Positions 32,756 through 41,826 of a DNA stretch of 64,000 nt are shown here, in pieces. Where the stretch lies: NCBI RefSeq assembly GCF_052119585.1, contig NZ_JBGQOJ010000003.1, positions 1 through 64,000 of the forward strand, read 5' to 3'. Source of the DNA: JBGQOJ01 sp052119585 (GTDB lineage: Bacteria > Pseudomonadota > Alphaproteobacteria > Rhodobacterales > Rhodobacteraceae). Below the pieces are notes generated by a model. It saw nothing but the letters and a program-made list of their open reading frames with translations. It did not search any database and was not told where the DNA came from. The position numbers and the translations under genes were made by a program. Numbering within the stretch: the stretch's first letter is position 1; every line of letters starts with the position of its first letter.

Positions 32756-33409
32756 TCAATCCTCGAACAGTTCGCTCTGCCCGCTTTCGTCGTCGTCGTC
32801 CTCTTCGCCACCGTCTTTCGCGGTCAGCACCGTTCCGGGGGGGGGGCGGTTTTCCAGTAGCCCCGCCGACCGCAGCTCTTTCAAACCGGGCAGATCGCGG
32901 GCGCTTTCCAAGCCGAAATGGTCAAGAAATTCTTGCGTGACCACAAAGGTCACCGGGCGCCCCGGCGACATCCGCCGCCGCCCGAACCTGATCCATTCCA
33001 TCTCGATCAGCTGGTCGACCGTGCCGCGCGAAACGGAAACCCCGCGTATTTCCTCGATCTCGGCCCGTGTCACCGGTTGATGATAGGCAACAATCGCCAG
33101 CGTCTCGATCGCGGCACGGCTAAGTTTGCGCACCTCGACCGTTTCCTTCTGCATCAGAAACCCCAGATCGGGCGCGGTGCGGATGGCCCAGGCGTCGCCC
33201 ACGCGCACCACCCGCACGCCGCGCCCCTCATAGCGTTTGCGCAAGTAGACCAATGCCTCTGCCGGATCGCATCCATGGGGCATGCGCCCTGCCAGATCGC
33301 GGACCGTCACAGGGTCCGCCGTGGCGAACAGGATCGCCTCGACCATGCGCTCCTGCTCGCCCATGGGCGGCGCCTCGAACAGGCTTTTCTCGGTCTCTTG
33401 CTCAACCAT
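32756..33409 (-). CDS. scpB: Segregation and condensation protein ScpB
   Basis: A 217-residue subunit of the SMC-ScpAB condensin, acting in chromosome compaction and segregation. Two winged-helix domains are recognisable: EQERMVEAILFATADPVTVRDLAGRM near the N-terminus and ETLAIVAYHQPVTRAEIEEIRGVSVSRGTVDQLIE in the middle, the latter being the signature. The start at 33409 overlaps the scpA stop by eight bases. The tail is acidic (GGEEDDDDESGQSELFED). A run of ten G (32837-32846 on the plus strand) falls in the codons for the RPPPGT segment. Confidence 0.92.
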   Translation of the reverse strand: MVEQETEKSLFEAPPMGEQERMVEAILFATADPVTVRDLAGRMPHGCDPAEALVYLRKRYEGRGVRVVRVGDAWAIRTAPDLGFLMQKETVEVRKLSRAAIETLAIVAYHQPVTRAEIEEIRGVSVSRGTVDQLIEMEWIRFGRRRMSPGRPVTFVVTQEFLDHFGLESARDLPGLKELRSAGLLENRPPPGTVLTAKDGGEEDDDDESGQSELFED

Positions 33410-34199
33410 TCGCGGGGCCCGCTTTCTTTCTGATCTGGATCGGGGCAAAGGTCTCGCCCTGCCGCAATTCTATCTTGCCCGCCTTCGCCAGTTCCAGCGA
33501 GGCGGCAAACGTCGCCGCCGTGGCAGAGCGGCGCATCACGGGGTCCACCTGCCACCCCTCGGGCAGCCAGGTCGTCAGATCAGACCAGTCCCCCGCAAAG
33601 CCGATCAACCCGCGCATCCGTTCCAGCGCCTGTTCCATCGTGTAAACGCGGTCGCGGTCCAACACGAAGGGCCGGAAATCATCCTTGGTGCGGATCCGGG
33701 CATAGCCCTGCATCAGGTCCAGCAGCGTCGCGGTATAGCGCAGGGTGCGCAGGCGCATCACGTCCTCTGGCAGGCCGCGCGCATAGAAATCCCGCCCCAG
33801 ATGATAGCGCCCCATCAACTGCGCCGCCGCCTCTCGCATCGCCGCCAGACGTTCCAGTTGGAATGCCAGATGGGCGGCCAGCTCTTCGCCGGACGGCCCC
33901 TCGTCGCGTGGATCGGGCGGCAACAGCAGGCGGGATTTCAGAAAGGCCAGCCAGGCCGCCATCACAAGATAATCGGCCGCCAATTCGATCCGCAGCGCCT
34001 TGGCCTGTTCAATAAAAGTCAGATATTGCCGCGCCAGATCCAGCACCGAGATTTTGCGCAGATCCACCTTCTGGGTACGCGACAGGGTCAAAAGCAGGTC
34101 AAGCGGGCCTTCGAACCCGTCGACATCGATGATCAGCGCCTCTGCGGCCAAACGTGCCTCGACCGAATGTGTGCTTTCTTCCCACAGGTCCTCAGCCAT
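33402..34199 (-). CDS. scpA: Segregation and condensation protein ScpA
   Basis: A 265-residue kleisin subunit that bridges the SMC heads. The typical N-terminal block is FEGPLDLLLTLSRTQKVDLRKISVLDLARQYLTFIEQAKALRIELAADYLVMAAWLAFLKSRLLLP. A C-terminal winged helix is present near 205-260. It overlaps nagZ at its start and scpB at its end, so nagZ-scpA-scpB form one transcription unit. Confidence 0.93.
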   Translation of the reverse strand: MAEDLWEESTHSVEARLAAEALIIDVDGFEGPLDLLLTLSRTQKVDLRKISVLDLARQYLTFIEQAKALRIELAADYLVMAAWLAFLKSRLLLPPDPRDEGPSGEELAAHLAFQLERLAAMREAAAQLMGRYHLGRDFYARGLPEDVMRLRTLRYTATLLDLMQGYARIRTKDDFRPFVLDRDRVYTMEQALERMRGLIGFAGDWSDLTTWLPEGWQVDPVMRRSATAATFAASLELAKAGKIELRQGETFAPIQIRKKAGPANG

Positions 34200-35202
34200 T
34201 GCCGCGCCCCTCCATCAGCGCCGCGAACTCTGCCGTCAGACCGGGGATATCGGCGGGCACGACATCAGAGCGCACCGCTATTGCCCGGGCCGCCCGCACC
34301 ATCGCGCGATCGGCCATTCGCCCCGCCCCGCGTATGACCGACTGCATGTCGCCAAGATCGCCGTTGCAGTGCAGCACCACATCGCAACCCGCGCGGATCG
34401 CGGCCTCGGCGCGGTGGGCGACCGTGCCTGTCAGCGCCTCCATCGAGATGTCGTCTGTCATCAGAAGCCCGTCAAAGCCGATTTTCTTGCGGATAAGCTC
34501 GATCATGATCGGCGAAGTCGTCGCGGGGAAATCAGGATCAATGGCGTCATAGACCAGATGCGCCGTCATCCCCATCGGCAGGTCGTTCAGCGCCTTGAAG
34601 GCGGCAAAATCTTGCGCCTCCAGCGCGGCACGGTCCTCGGTCACGACAGGCAGGGCCTTGTGGCTGTCCAGCTGCGCGCGCCCGTGGCCCGGAATATGCT
34701 TCAGAACCGGAATAACGCCGCCCGCCAGCAGCCCGTCTGCCACGTCACGCGCGGCTTTGACAACGCCCTTCAGGGTCGTGCCATAGCATCTGTTTTTCAG
34801 AAAAGGATGGGTGTTGTCCCTGGCAATATCGGCCATCGGCGCGCAATTGCTGTCGATCCCCACCGCGCGCAATTCATCCGCGATCAGTCGATACCTGATC
34901 CACATGGCGCGGCGCGCGTCCACCTTGTTCAACGCTTGCATCTGGTCCAGCGGCGGCAGCCACCCCCGCCAATGGGGCGGGCCAAGGCGCTGCACGCGCC
35001 CGCCTTCCTGATCGACAAGGATCGGCGCGTCAAAGCCCACCGCATCGCGCAAAGCGTCGGTCAGGCGGCGGGTCTGGTCGGGGGTTTCGATGTTGCGGGC
35101 AAACAGGATGAACCCAAGCGGCTTCACCTCTTTGAAGAACGCGGCCTCGTCCTGCCCCAGACCGGAGCCGCTGCACCCCAGTATGGCGGCAGCGCGCACC
35201 AT
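34192..35202 (-). CDS. nagZ: Beta-N-acetylhexosaminidase NagZ
   Basis: A 336-residue GH3 enzyme of peptidoglycan recycling that removes GlcNAc from anhydro-muropeptides in the cytoplasm. Family motifs are FARNIETPDQ, LVDQEGGRVQRL near residue 62 and KHIPGHGRAQLDSHKALP near 167, the last containing the catalytic His on its flexible loop; LLMTDDISMEAL supplies the nucleophile Asp. It overlaps scpA by eight bases. The preceding SPOR gene ends one base before it starts, linking this unit to cell-wall functions. Confidence 0.93.
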   Translation of the reverse strand: MVRAAAILGCSGSGLGQDEAAFFKEVKPLGFILFARNIETPDQTRRLTDALRDAVGFDAPILVDQEGGRVQRLGPPHWRGWLPPLDQMQALNKVDARRAMWIRYRLIADELRAVGIDSNCAPMADIARDNTHPFLKNRCYGTTLKGVVKAARDVADGLLAGGVIPVLKHIPGHGRAQLDSHKALPVVTEDRAALEAQDFAAFKALNDLPMGMTAHLVYDAIDPDFPATTSPIMIELIRKKIGFDGLLMTDDISMEALTGTVAHRAEAAIRAGCDVVLHCNGDLGDMQSVIRGAGRMADRAMVRAARAIAVRSDVVPADIPGLTAEFAALMEGRGNG

Positions 35203-36216
35203 CTACCGCGTCACCACCGGAATGCAGGCGGCATTTTCCGCCAGCAAGGCAGAGCAGAACCGCCGCGCATCATTGATATCGTCAAAGCCCATGGCGCGCA
35301 GGCGGTAAAAGGTGCGCCCGCCGCTTTGGGCCTGCTGGATGACACGGGATTTGCCCCCCAGATAGTCGCCGAACCGGCCCGACAGGCGGTCCCATTCCGC
35401 GCGGGCGACCTCGGGGGTGTCAAACGCGCCAAGCTGGGCCAGACGGGTGCCCGCAGGGATGGCGTTTGCGTCAACCTCGGCGATCGCCGCATTGGCCGCG
35501 CCGGGGTCCGAGGATACCGCGACAGCGGCGGCAACAGCGCGGGCGGCCAGGTCGATATCGGGGCGGATTTTTGGGCGTGGCGACCGCACGACACCGCCAA
35601 TGGCCATCGCGACAGCCGCCTCGATCGCATCGGGAACGCCAGCAACATCGGTGGTCCCGGCGGCCAGAGGCGCCTGCCCTTCGGCTATTTTCTCGGCCAT
35701 GGCCAGGGCTGCGGCGACGGGATCGGCGGCCTCGGCATCGTCAAGCACCACGTCCTGCGCGGGGTCAAGCAGCGTCGGCTGCACGACCGCAGGCAGCGCC
35801 AGATCGGTTTCTGCCGCCTCTGCCATAGGGGTTGCCTCTGGCGCGGGGGCAGCACTGGTGGCGGTGCCGGGGGGTTGATCCTCGGCGGTCAAAAGAACCG
35901 GTCTGGGTGCCAGCGTCAAACGGTCCGCAGGTGTTTCTGCCGCACCTTCGGCCTGAACAGAATTCACCGCAAGCCCTTGATAATCCGCGGAAATGCCGCC
36001 AGGGCTTTCGGGTTGCACCCGTGTCGGACCTTCCAGTGCGCGCACGACAGGAACGCCGTTCACATCGCGCATCGCCAGCTTGTAGCCCCAAACGCCCAGC
36101 CCGATCACAAGCGCGATCGACAGAGCGGCACCTGCCAGATTAACCACTTTTGTCGTGCCCGCGCCCTTGGGTGGCTCGTTCGAATATGCGTAATCGCCCT
36201 GACTATAGTCTGCCAT
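35203..36216 (-). CDS. SPOR-domain membrane protein
   Basis: A 337-residue bitopic protein. A single transmembrane segment (VVNLAGAALSIALVIGLGVWGYKLAM, about residues 23-48) follows a short cytoplasmic N-terminus. A long Ala/Pro/Glu-rich periplasmic linker leads to a C-terminal SPOR domain (about 255-335: GTRLAQLGAFDTPEVARAEW...RTFYRLRAMGF). SPOR domains bind denuded glycan strands at the division site, so a role in septal wall metabolism is likely. The start at 36216 follows GAGGCAG. Confidence 0.85.
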   Translation of the reverse strand: MADYSQGDYAYSNEPPKGAGTTKVVNLAGAALSIALVIGLGVWGYKLAMRDVNGVPVVRALEGPTRVQPESPGGISADYQGLAVNSVQAEGAAETPADRLTLAPRPVLLTAEDQPPGTATSAAPAPEATPMAEAAETDLALPAVVQPTLLDPAQDVVLDDAEAADPVAAALAMAEKIAEGQAPLAAGTTDVAGVPDAIEAAVAMAIGGVVRSPRPKIRPDIDLAARAVAAAVAVSSDPGAANAAIAEVDANAIPAGTRLAQLGAFDTPEVARAEWDRLSGRFGDYLGGKSRVIQQAQSGGRTFYRLRAMGFDDINDARRFCSALLAENAACIPVVTR

Positions 36217-36299
36217 GTCTGCCTCGCTGCCCGTGTGCACGATACCCTCGCGCCGTAGGTCGTGTTATCTGCCTCACGACCGACCGGTAGCGCTTGTAA

Positions 36300-38030
36300 T
36301 CAGCGCATTTCCTCGGCGGGTGCGACGCCAAGAATACCAAGACCTGAGGAAATAACAACGGCTACGGCCCGTATCAGCGCGATTTTACCCGCAGATGCCT
36401 CCGCATTGCCCTCTTGCAGGAACCGAAGTCCGGGATTGTCGTTGCCCTTGTTCCAAAGTCCGTGGAAATCGGACGCCAGTTCATACAGATAGAACGCGAT
36501 CCGGTGCGGCTCGCTGGTGCGGGCGGCGATTTCCACCAGCCGTGGCCATTCGGCCAGTTTTCTGGCAACCTGATATTCGGCGTCGTCCTGAAGGGCGGGC
36601 GTATCCTGCCCCAGCACGTCCATGCCCGCCTCTGCCGCCTTGCGCAGCACGGAATTGACCCGCGCGTTGGCGTATTGAACGTAGAACACCGGGTTGTCCT
36701 TGGACTGTTCCAGCACTTTGGTGAAATCAAAGTCCAGCGGCGCATCGTTCTTGCGGGTCAGCATGACAAAACGGGTGACGTCCGGCCCGACCAGTTCGAC
36801 CAGATCGCTGAGCGTGACGAAATTTCCGGCGCGTTTGGACATCTTGAACGGCTCGCCGTCCTTGAACAGGCGCACCAGTTGGCACAGCTTGATATCCAGC
36901 GAGACCTGACCGTCGGACAGCGCAGACACCGCCGCCTTCATCCGCTTGACATAGCCGCCATGATCCGCGCCGAACACGTCGATCAGCATGTCATAGCCAC
37001 GCTGCACCTTGTCGTAATGATAGGCGATGTCGGGGGCGAAATAGGTCCAGCCGCCATCGGATTTCTGCACCGGACGGTCCACATCGTCGCCATGCGCGGT
37101 CGAGCGGAACAAGGTTTGCTCGCGCGGCTCCCAGTCCTCGGGGGTTTTGCCCTTGGGTGGTTCAAGAACGCCGCGATAGATCAGCCCCTTGGCGTCCAGC
37201 GCAGCCAGCGCCTCTTCGATCTTTCCGGTGCCATATAGCGATTTCTCACTGTAAAATACATCCATCTCGACCCCGAGGGACGCCAGATCGGACCGGATCA
37301 TATGCATCATCGCATCGGTCGAGAAATCGCGCAGCTCTTCCAGCCATTCCTCTTCGGGCTTGCCGACCAGCGCATCGCCGTAAGCCTCGGCCAGCGCGTA
37401 GCCAACCGCGACAAGGTAATCGCCGGGATAGGTGCCATCGGGGAATTCCACCTGCTGGCCGCAGGCCTCGAGGTAGCGCAGATAGACAGAGCGAGCCAGA
37501 ACATCGACCTGTGCGCCGCCATCGTTGATGTAATATTCGCGGGTCACGTCATAGCCGGCGTAGTCCAGCAGACTGGCCAGCGCATCGCCAAAGACCGCGC
37601 CACGGGTATGGCCCACATGCAGCGGGCCGGTCGGGTTGGCCGACACATATTCGACGTTGACCTTTTTGCCCTGCCCCATGGTCGACCGGCCAAATCCGGT
37701 TCCCCGCGTCAGCGCCGCAGTGACGATGCCGCCCCAGACGCCCTTGTCCAACCGCAGGTTCAGAAACCCCGGCCCCGCCACTTCCGCTGTGACGATGCGC
37801 CCGTCGGCGGTCAGCTTGGCGGCCAGCGCCTCGGCGATGGTGCGGGGGTTGGCCTTGGCGGGTTTCGCCAGAACCATCGCCGCATTCGTGGCCATGTCGC
37901 CATGCGCCGGATCGCGCGGAGGTTCCACCGTCACAGCGGCAAAATCCAGCCCCTCTGGCAGGACGCCTTCGGCGGTCAGGGCGATCAGGCTGTCAATGAC
38001 AAGGCTACGGATATCGGCAAACAGGTTCAT
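36300..38030 (-). CDS. argS: Arginyl-tRNA synthetase
   Basis: A 576-residue class I synthetase. The HIGH-type motif is in ANPTGPLHVGHTRGA near residue 128, the KMSKS-type motif reads KMSKRAGNF near 390, and a C-terminal DALR anticodon-binding domain is present (ARVNSVLRKA onward). The length is normal. It lies upstream of the SPOR, nagZ and scp genes on the same strand, separated by 83 bases. Confidence 0.95.
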   Translation of the reverse strand: MNLFADIRSLVIDSLIALTAEGVLPEGLDFAAVTVEPPRDPAHGDMATNAAMVLAKPAKANPRTIAEALAAKLTADGRIVTAEVAGPGFLNLRLDKGVWGGIVTAALTRGTGFGRSTMGQGKKVNVEYVSANPTGPLHVGHTRGAVFGDALASLLDYAGYDVTREYYINDGGAQVDVLARSVYLRYLEACGQQVEFPDGTYPGDYLVAVGYALAEAYGDALVGKPEEEWLEELRDFSTDAMMHMIRSDLASLGVEMDVFYSEKSLYGTGKIEEALAALDAKGLIYRGVLEPPKGKTPEDWEPREQTLFRSTAHGDDVDRPVQKSDGGWTYFAPDIAYHYDKVQRGYDMLIDVFGADHGGYVKRMKAAVSALSDGQVSLDIKLCQLVRLFKDGEPFKMSKRAGNFVTLSDLVELVGPDVTRFVMLTRKNDAPLDFDFTKVLEQSKDNPVFYVQYANARVNSVLRKAAEAGMDVLGQDTPALQDDAEYQVARKLAEWPRLVEIAARTSEPHRIAFYLYELASDFHGLWNKGNDNPGLRFLQEGNAEASAGKIALIRAVAVVISSGLGILGVAPAEEMR

Positions 38031-38098
38031 CGGGGGTCATCCTTCGGGTTCGCCTGCGGGTTTAGCAGACCAAACGGGCGGGTCAACGCCCCCCACGC

Positions 38099-39979
38099 CT
38101 ACTTCTTTGCGTCTTTCCGGGCCTTTTCCTCTGCTTCGGCCTTTGCCTCGTCCTTTTGCGCCTTTGCCTTGGTGTCGTCGGAACCGGGGGGGCGCAGAAA
38201 AATCAGGCGTGCCCCCGCCGCCGGTTTGATCTCTTCGTCGGGGTCCACCATCCGCAGCTCTCCCGACGGGGAAATCCGCGCGAACAGAACCGCCTCGGCG
38301 TTGTCGGTGCGCCAATCGGCAAAGCTCAGCTCCTCTGTCAGGGGGGTCATGCGAAAGCTCCAGTTTCTGGCCAGAAGCGCGTTCAACTCGTCAAAAGTCT
38401 CGCCCTTGCCGAACTTTTTGCCGCCCAGTGTCGTGGGCAGCGCATGCCGCGCCTGATCGCCCTTGGTGCGGCCGATCTGGAACACCTGCGTGCGACCGAA
38501 TTCCGGCGCAAGATCGGTGGTCACCAGCGTGTTGTAGGCGTCGTTGTCGGTTGCCGCGATAACCGTCGCATAGCTGACCAGTTCGACATTGTGCTCTGCC
38601 GCCTCGGACAGGATATCACCGTAATAGGTGGGGATGCCCGCCTCGCGTGCGGTGCGCAGCCGGTTGCGGTTCGGGTCGGTCATCAGAACGGGGATCTGCG
38701 CCGCGACAAGCGCTTCGGCAAAGGCGCGGCTGAACCGCGAGCCGCCCACCAGCAGAACGCCGGGGGATTCCGCCTCGGCCAACCCAAGAAATCTGGCGAA
38801 AGGCACAAGGGTAAAGCCGTGCAGCACCACGGTCACCGCCACCAGTGCAAAGGCCAGCGGCGTGAACAACGCCCCGTCCTCGATCCCCAGATCGACCAGA
38901 CGGGTGCCGAACAGCCCCGCCACAGCCACCAGAACCACGCCGCGCGGGCCGGTCAGCGCGATCAATAGGCGCTCTTTCGCAGGGATGTCGGTGCCGATAA
39001 AAGCCACAGCCACGGTCAGCGGCCGCGCGACAAACACCACAGCCAGCACAAAGATGATCGCCCGCCAGTCAAGCCGCTCCAGCGCCGAAAAATCAAGCGA
39101 GGCCGCCAACAGGATAAACACCCCCGACACCAGCAACACCGTCGCATGTTCCTTGAACCGGCGCAGCTCCGCGTAGCTGGGCAAACCGGCATTGGCGATC
39201 ACAATGCCCATGATCGTGACGGCCAAAAGGCCACTTTCATGCAAGACCGTGTCCGCCAGGGCGAAACAGGCCAGAAGCACGGCGAACAGCACCGGAACCT
39301 TCATGAATTCGGGGACATGGCCGCGTTTGAACGCCGCAGACAGCCCGAAGCCCGCAATCGCCCCCAGCGCCGTCGCGATGGCGACCCCGACCAGCAGATC
39401 AATCGCCGCATTGCCCAGCGTGGTCGCGGTATTCAGGATCAGGACCGCCTCGAAGGCCAGAACAGCCGCCAGCGCCCCGATGGGATCGTTGATGATCGCC
39501 TCCCATTGCAGCAACGCCGCCGGACGCCGCGACAGGCGCGCCGTGCGCAGCAAGGGCGCAATCACGGTGGGACCGGTGACAATCATGATCCCGCCCAGCA
39601 CCGCCGAGGCCTCCCATCCCAGCCCGGCCCCATAATGCAGCGCCAGCGCCGAGGTCAGCCACCCCAACGGTGCGCCGATAACGACCAGCCGCATCACCCC
39701 CTTGGCCGCATCGCGCAGCGATTGGAAATTCAGGGTCAATCCGCCCTCGAACAGAATGATCGCGACGGCGATGCTGATCATCGGGCCGGTCAGGTCACCG
39801 ATGTCGCGCGCCGGGTCCAATACCCCGGTGGCAGGCCCGACGATAACCCCGACCAGCAACATCAGCACGATGGCAGGCATGTTCAGCCGCCACGCCAGCC
39901 ATTGGCTGCCGACCCCCAATGCGCCAATCAGCGAAAACGCCATAATCGGCGTCATCGCCCCGTCCAGAGCTATAGACAT
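38099..39979 (-). CDS. CPA1-type cation:proton antiporter with C-terminal RCK/TrkA region
   Basis: A 626-residue inner-membrane protein. The first 400 residues hold about twelve hydrophobic segments typical of Na+/H+ exchangers, including GVIVGPATGVLDP, FEGGLTLNF and ALTGPRGVVLVAVAGLFG. The C-terminal part has a TrkA-N-like domain (LLVGGSRFSRAFAEAL...YGDILSEAAEHN...VIAATDNDAYNTLV), then a possible TrkA-C region and a highly charged Lys/Glu tail. The start at 39979 is chosen since GGAG precedes it at about nine bases. Na+ versus K+ specificity cannot be told. Confidence 0.85.
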   Translation of the reverse strand: MSIALDGAMTPIMAFSLIGALGVGSQWLAWRLNMPAIVLMLLVGVIVGPATGVLDPARDIGDLTGPMISIAVAIILFEGGLTLNFQSLRDAAKGVMRLVVIGAPLGWLTSALALHYGAGLGWEASAVLGGIMIVTGPTVIAPLLRTARLSRRPAALLQWEAIINDPIGALAAVLAFEAVLILNTATTLGNAAIDLLVGVAIATALGAIAGFGLSAAFKRGHVPEFMKVPVLFAVLLACFALADTVLHESGLLAVTIMGIVIANAGLPSYAELRRFKEHATVLLVSGVFILLAASLDFSALERLDWRAIIFVLAVVFVARPLTVAVAFIGTDIPAKERLLIALTGPRGVVLVAVAGLFGTRLVDLGIEDGALFTPLAFALVAVTVVLHGFTLVPFARFLGLAEAESPGVLLVGGSRFSRAFAEALVAAQIPVLMTDPNRNRLRTAREAGIPTYYGDILSEAAEHNVELVSYATVIAATDNDAYNTLVTTDLAPEFGRTQVFQIGRTKGDQARHALPTTLGGKKFGKGETFDELNALLARNWSFRMTPLTEELSFADWRTDNAEAVLFARISPSGELRMVDPDEEIKPAAGARLIFLRPPGSDDTKAKAQKDEAKAEAEEKARKDAKK

Positions 39980-40029
39980 GAACACATTCTCCGCATGGGT
40001 GCCGTTACAGGCACCGTTAACCTTAACGC

Positions 40030-41166
40030 CTAGGCTGTCAGTCGTGCATGTTCCTGCAGGGCAAAGCGGTCTGTCATCCCGGCAATATAGTCGGCCACGA
40101 TCCGGGCCAGCGCGATTTCGCTGTCGGCCTCCGCCACGTCCTTGCGCCACTGCTTGGGCAATAATTCGGGCTGCGCCATGAACAGCGGGAACAGATCGTT
40201 GACCACCCCCGTCACCATCACGCGCATCTCTATCACCGACGGGGCGCGGTACATGCGATGATACAGGAAGTCCCGGATCACCTTCAGGCTGGTCCAGACC
40301 CTAGGGCTGAATTGCACCAGTTGCCGCCCCGCATGGCGCACGTCATAGGCCGTCTGCGGGTCAAGTTCCGCAATCCGCGCGCGGCTCACGTCGATCACAT
40401 CCGAGACAAGGATGCCAAAGAACCGGCGCAAGGCCTCGTGACGGCGGCGATAGTAGTTCAGATCGGGGTATCTGGCGTCGACTTCGGCAAAGCACCCGTC
40501 CAGAAGCGGCAATTCCGCAAGCTCGTCCGTCGAAAACAGTTCCGCCCGAAGCCCGTCATGCAGGTCGTGGTTGTTATAGGCAACATCGTCGGAAATCGCC
40601 GCCACCTGTGCCTCGGCCGACGCATAGGTGCCCAGTTCCAGATCGTGCCGCGCATTGTAATCGGCCAAAGCATAGGGGATGTCGCCGGTCACGGGACCGT
40701 TGTGCTTGGCGATCCCTTCCAGCGTTTCCCAGGTCAGGTTCAACCCGTCCCATTCCGCATAATGCCGCTCCAGCGAGGTGACGATGCGGATCGCCTGCGC
40801 GTTGTGGTCGAACCCGCCGTAGGGCCGCATCAAAAGCCCCAGCGCGTCCTCGCCGGTATGGCCGAAGGGCGTGTGCCCGAGATCATGCGCCAGCGCCACC
40901 GCCTCTGTCAGTTCCGAATTGAGGCCAAGGGCTGCGGAAATCGTGCGGGCAACCTGCGCGACCTCGATCGAATGGGTCAGACGGGTGCGGAAATAGTCGC
41001 CCTCATGTTCGATAAACACCTGTGTCTTGTGCTTTAGCCGCCGGAACGCGCTTGCATGGATGATCCGGTCGCGGTCGCGCTGGAAACACGAACGGAACGC
41101 GCTTTCCTCTTCGGGATACAGTCGCCCGCGCGTTTGCGCCGGGTCAGAGGCGTAAGTCTGTCGCAT
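40030..41166 (-). CDS. dgt: dGTP triphosphohydrolase-like HD protein
   Basis: A 378-residue HD-superfamily enzyme that removes triphosphate from dGTP or other dNTPs. The HD motif is VALAHDLGHTPFGHTGEDAL near residue 100; FRRLKHKTQVF and TRLTHSIEVAQVAR supply other conserved residues, and ISDDVAYNNHDLHDGL near 190 completes the metal site. The start at 41166 is preferred over the upstream in-frame ATG because AGGGA lies ahead of it. It is divergent from the A-type Fe-S carrier gene. Confidence 0.9.
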   Translation of the reverse strand: MRQTYASDPAQTRGRLYPEEESAFRSCFQRDRDRIIHASAFRRLKHKTQVFIEHEGDYFRTRLTHSIEVAQVARTISAALGLNSELTEAVALAHDLGHTPFGHTGEDALGLLMRPYGGFDHNAQAIRIVTSLERHYAEWDGLNLTWETLEGIAKHNGPVTGDIPYALADYNARHDLELGTYASAEAQVAAISDDVAYNNHDLHDGLRAELFSTDELAELPLLDGCFAEVDARYPDLNYYRRRHEALRRFFGILVSDVIDVSRARIAELDPQTAYDVRHAGRQLVQFSPRVWTSLKVIRDFLYHRMYRAPSVIEMRVMVTGVVNDLFPLFMAQPELLPKQWRKDVAEADSEIALARIVADYIAGMTDRFALQEHARLTA

Positions 41167-41245
41167 GGTGTGTCCCTGTCCTTGTCGCATGACGTTGCTT
41201 CGCTTATATGGGAGTTATACGCCATTGGAAACCAAGGCTTACATC

Positions 41246-41575
41246 ATGACCCTGACACTGCCCCCCAAAGTGACATCCCGCGCGTTTGACCGTCTGGCCG
41301 AGATCGGCGCCGCAGCCGACGGCAAGGCCCTGCGCATCGCCGTCGAAGGCGGCGGCTGCTCGGGGTTCCAGTATGACATCAAACTGGACGAGGTTGCGGC
41401 CGATGATCTGGTGCTGGAACGCGCCGGAGAGAAAGTCGTGGTTGATTCCGTCTCGTTGCCGTTTCTGGCAAATGCGGTAATCGACTTCACCGAAGAGCTG
41501 ATCGGCGCGCGGTTCGTGATCGAGAACCCGAATGCCAGTTCAAGCTGCGGCTGCGGCACCAGCTTTTCCATGTAA
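41246..41575 (+). CDS. A-type iron-sulfur carrier protein (ErpA/IscA-like)
   Basis: A 109-residue Fe-S carrier with the three conserved cysteines Cys38 (EGGGCSGFQYD), Cys101 and Cys103 (SSSCGCGTSF). It would receive a cluster from the assembly machinery and pass it to apo-proteins. The start at 41246 follows AAGGC; the longer frame from 41165 overlaps the dgt start region and is rejected. ErpA is the probable subtype, but A-type carriers are hard to separate by sequence alone. A structured terminator element follows. Confidence 0.9.
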   Translation: MTLTLPPKVTSRAFDRLAEIGAAADGKALRIAVEGGGCSGFQYDIKLDEVAADDLVLERAGEKVVVDSVSLPFLANAVIDFTEELIGARFVIENPNASSSCGCGTSFSM

Positions 41576-41584
41576 GCCGGCAGA

Positions 41585-41701
41585 GGCGCCTTGCGGCGCC
41601 ATTTCTTCTGGCACTTCGTGCGATGTGCGCTCCGCGCGGGGATATCTGAACCAAAAAGACAGGCAAGAAGACCGCTGTCATTCTTCTCGGCAAAAATACT
41701 C
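41585..41701 (+). repeat. Full copy of the dispersed 3' hairpin element (copy A)
   Basis: In order: terminator hairpin GGCGCC-TTGC-GGCGCC (41585-41600) followed by ATTTCTTCTG; hairpin GCACTTCGTGC (41611-41621); GC-rich hairpin GCGCTCCGCGC (41627-41637); then a longer inverted repeat whose left arm starts at GATATCTGAACC (41641) and whose right arm is TTCTTCTCGGCAAAAATACT (41681-41700). The order is shared with the copies at 49267 and 57854. It begins ten bases after the stop of the Fe-S carrier gene. Confidence 0.75.
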
Positions 41702-41826
41702 AATCTTTCTTGATGCTTGGCCGCTGGCGGCTGCGATGATCTTTTTCCTGACCTGCGGCAGAAAACAGTCGCCTTGAGGGGCCTTCGGGCTATCCTTGGT
41801 TCTGTGAAACGGGCAGGCGGAAAAAG

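Noticed and set aside
34000..36258. A 752-residue plus-strand frame across nagZ and the SPOR gene
   Set aside because: It is opposite to recognised genes with intact motifs and has low-complexity composition.
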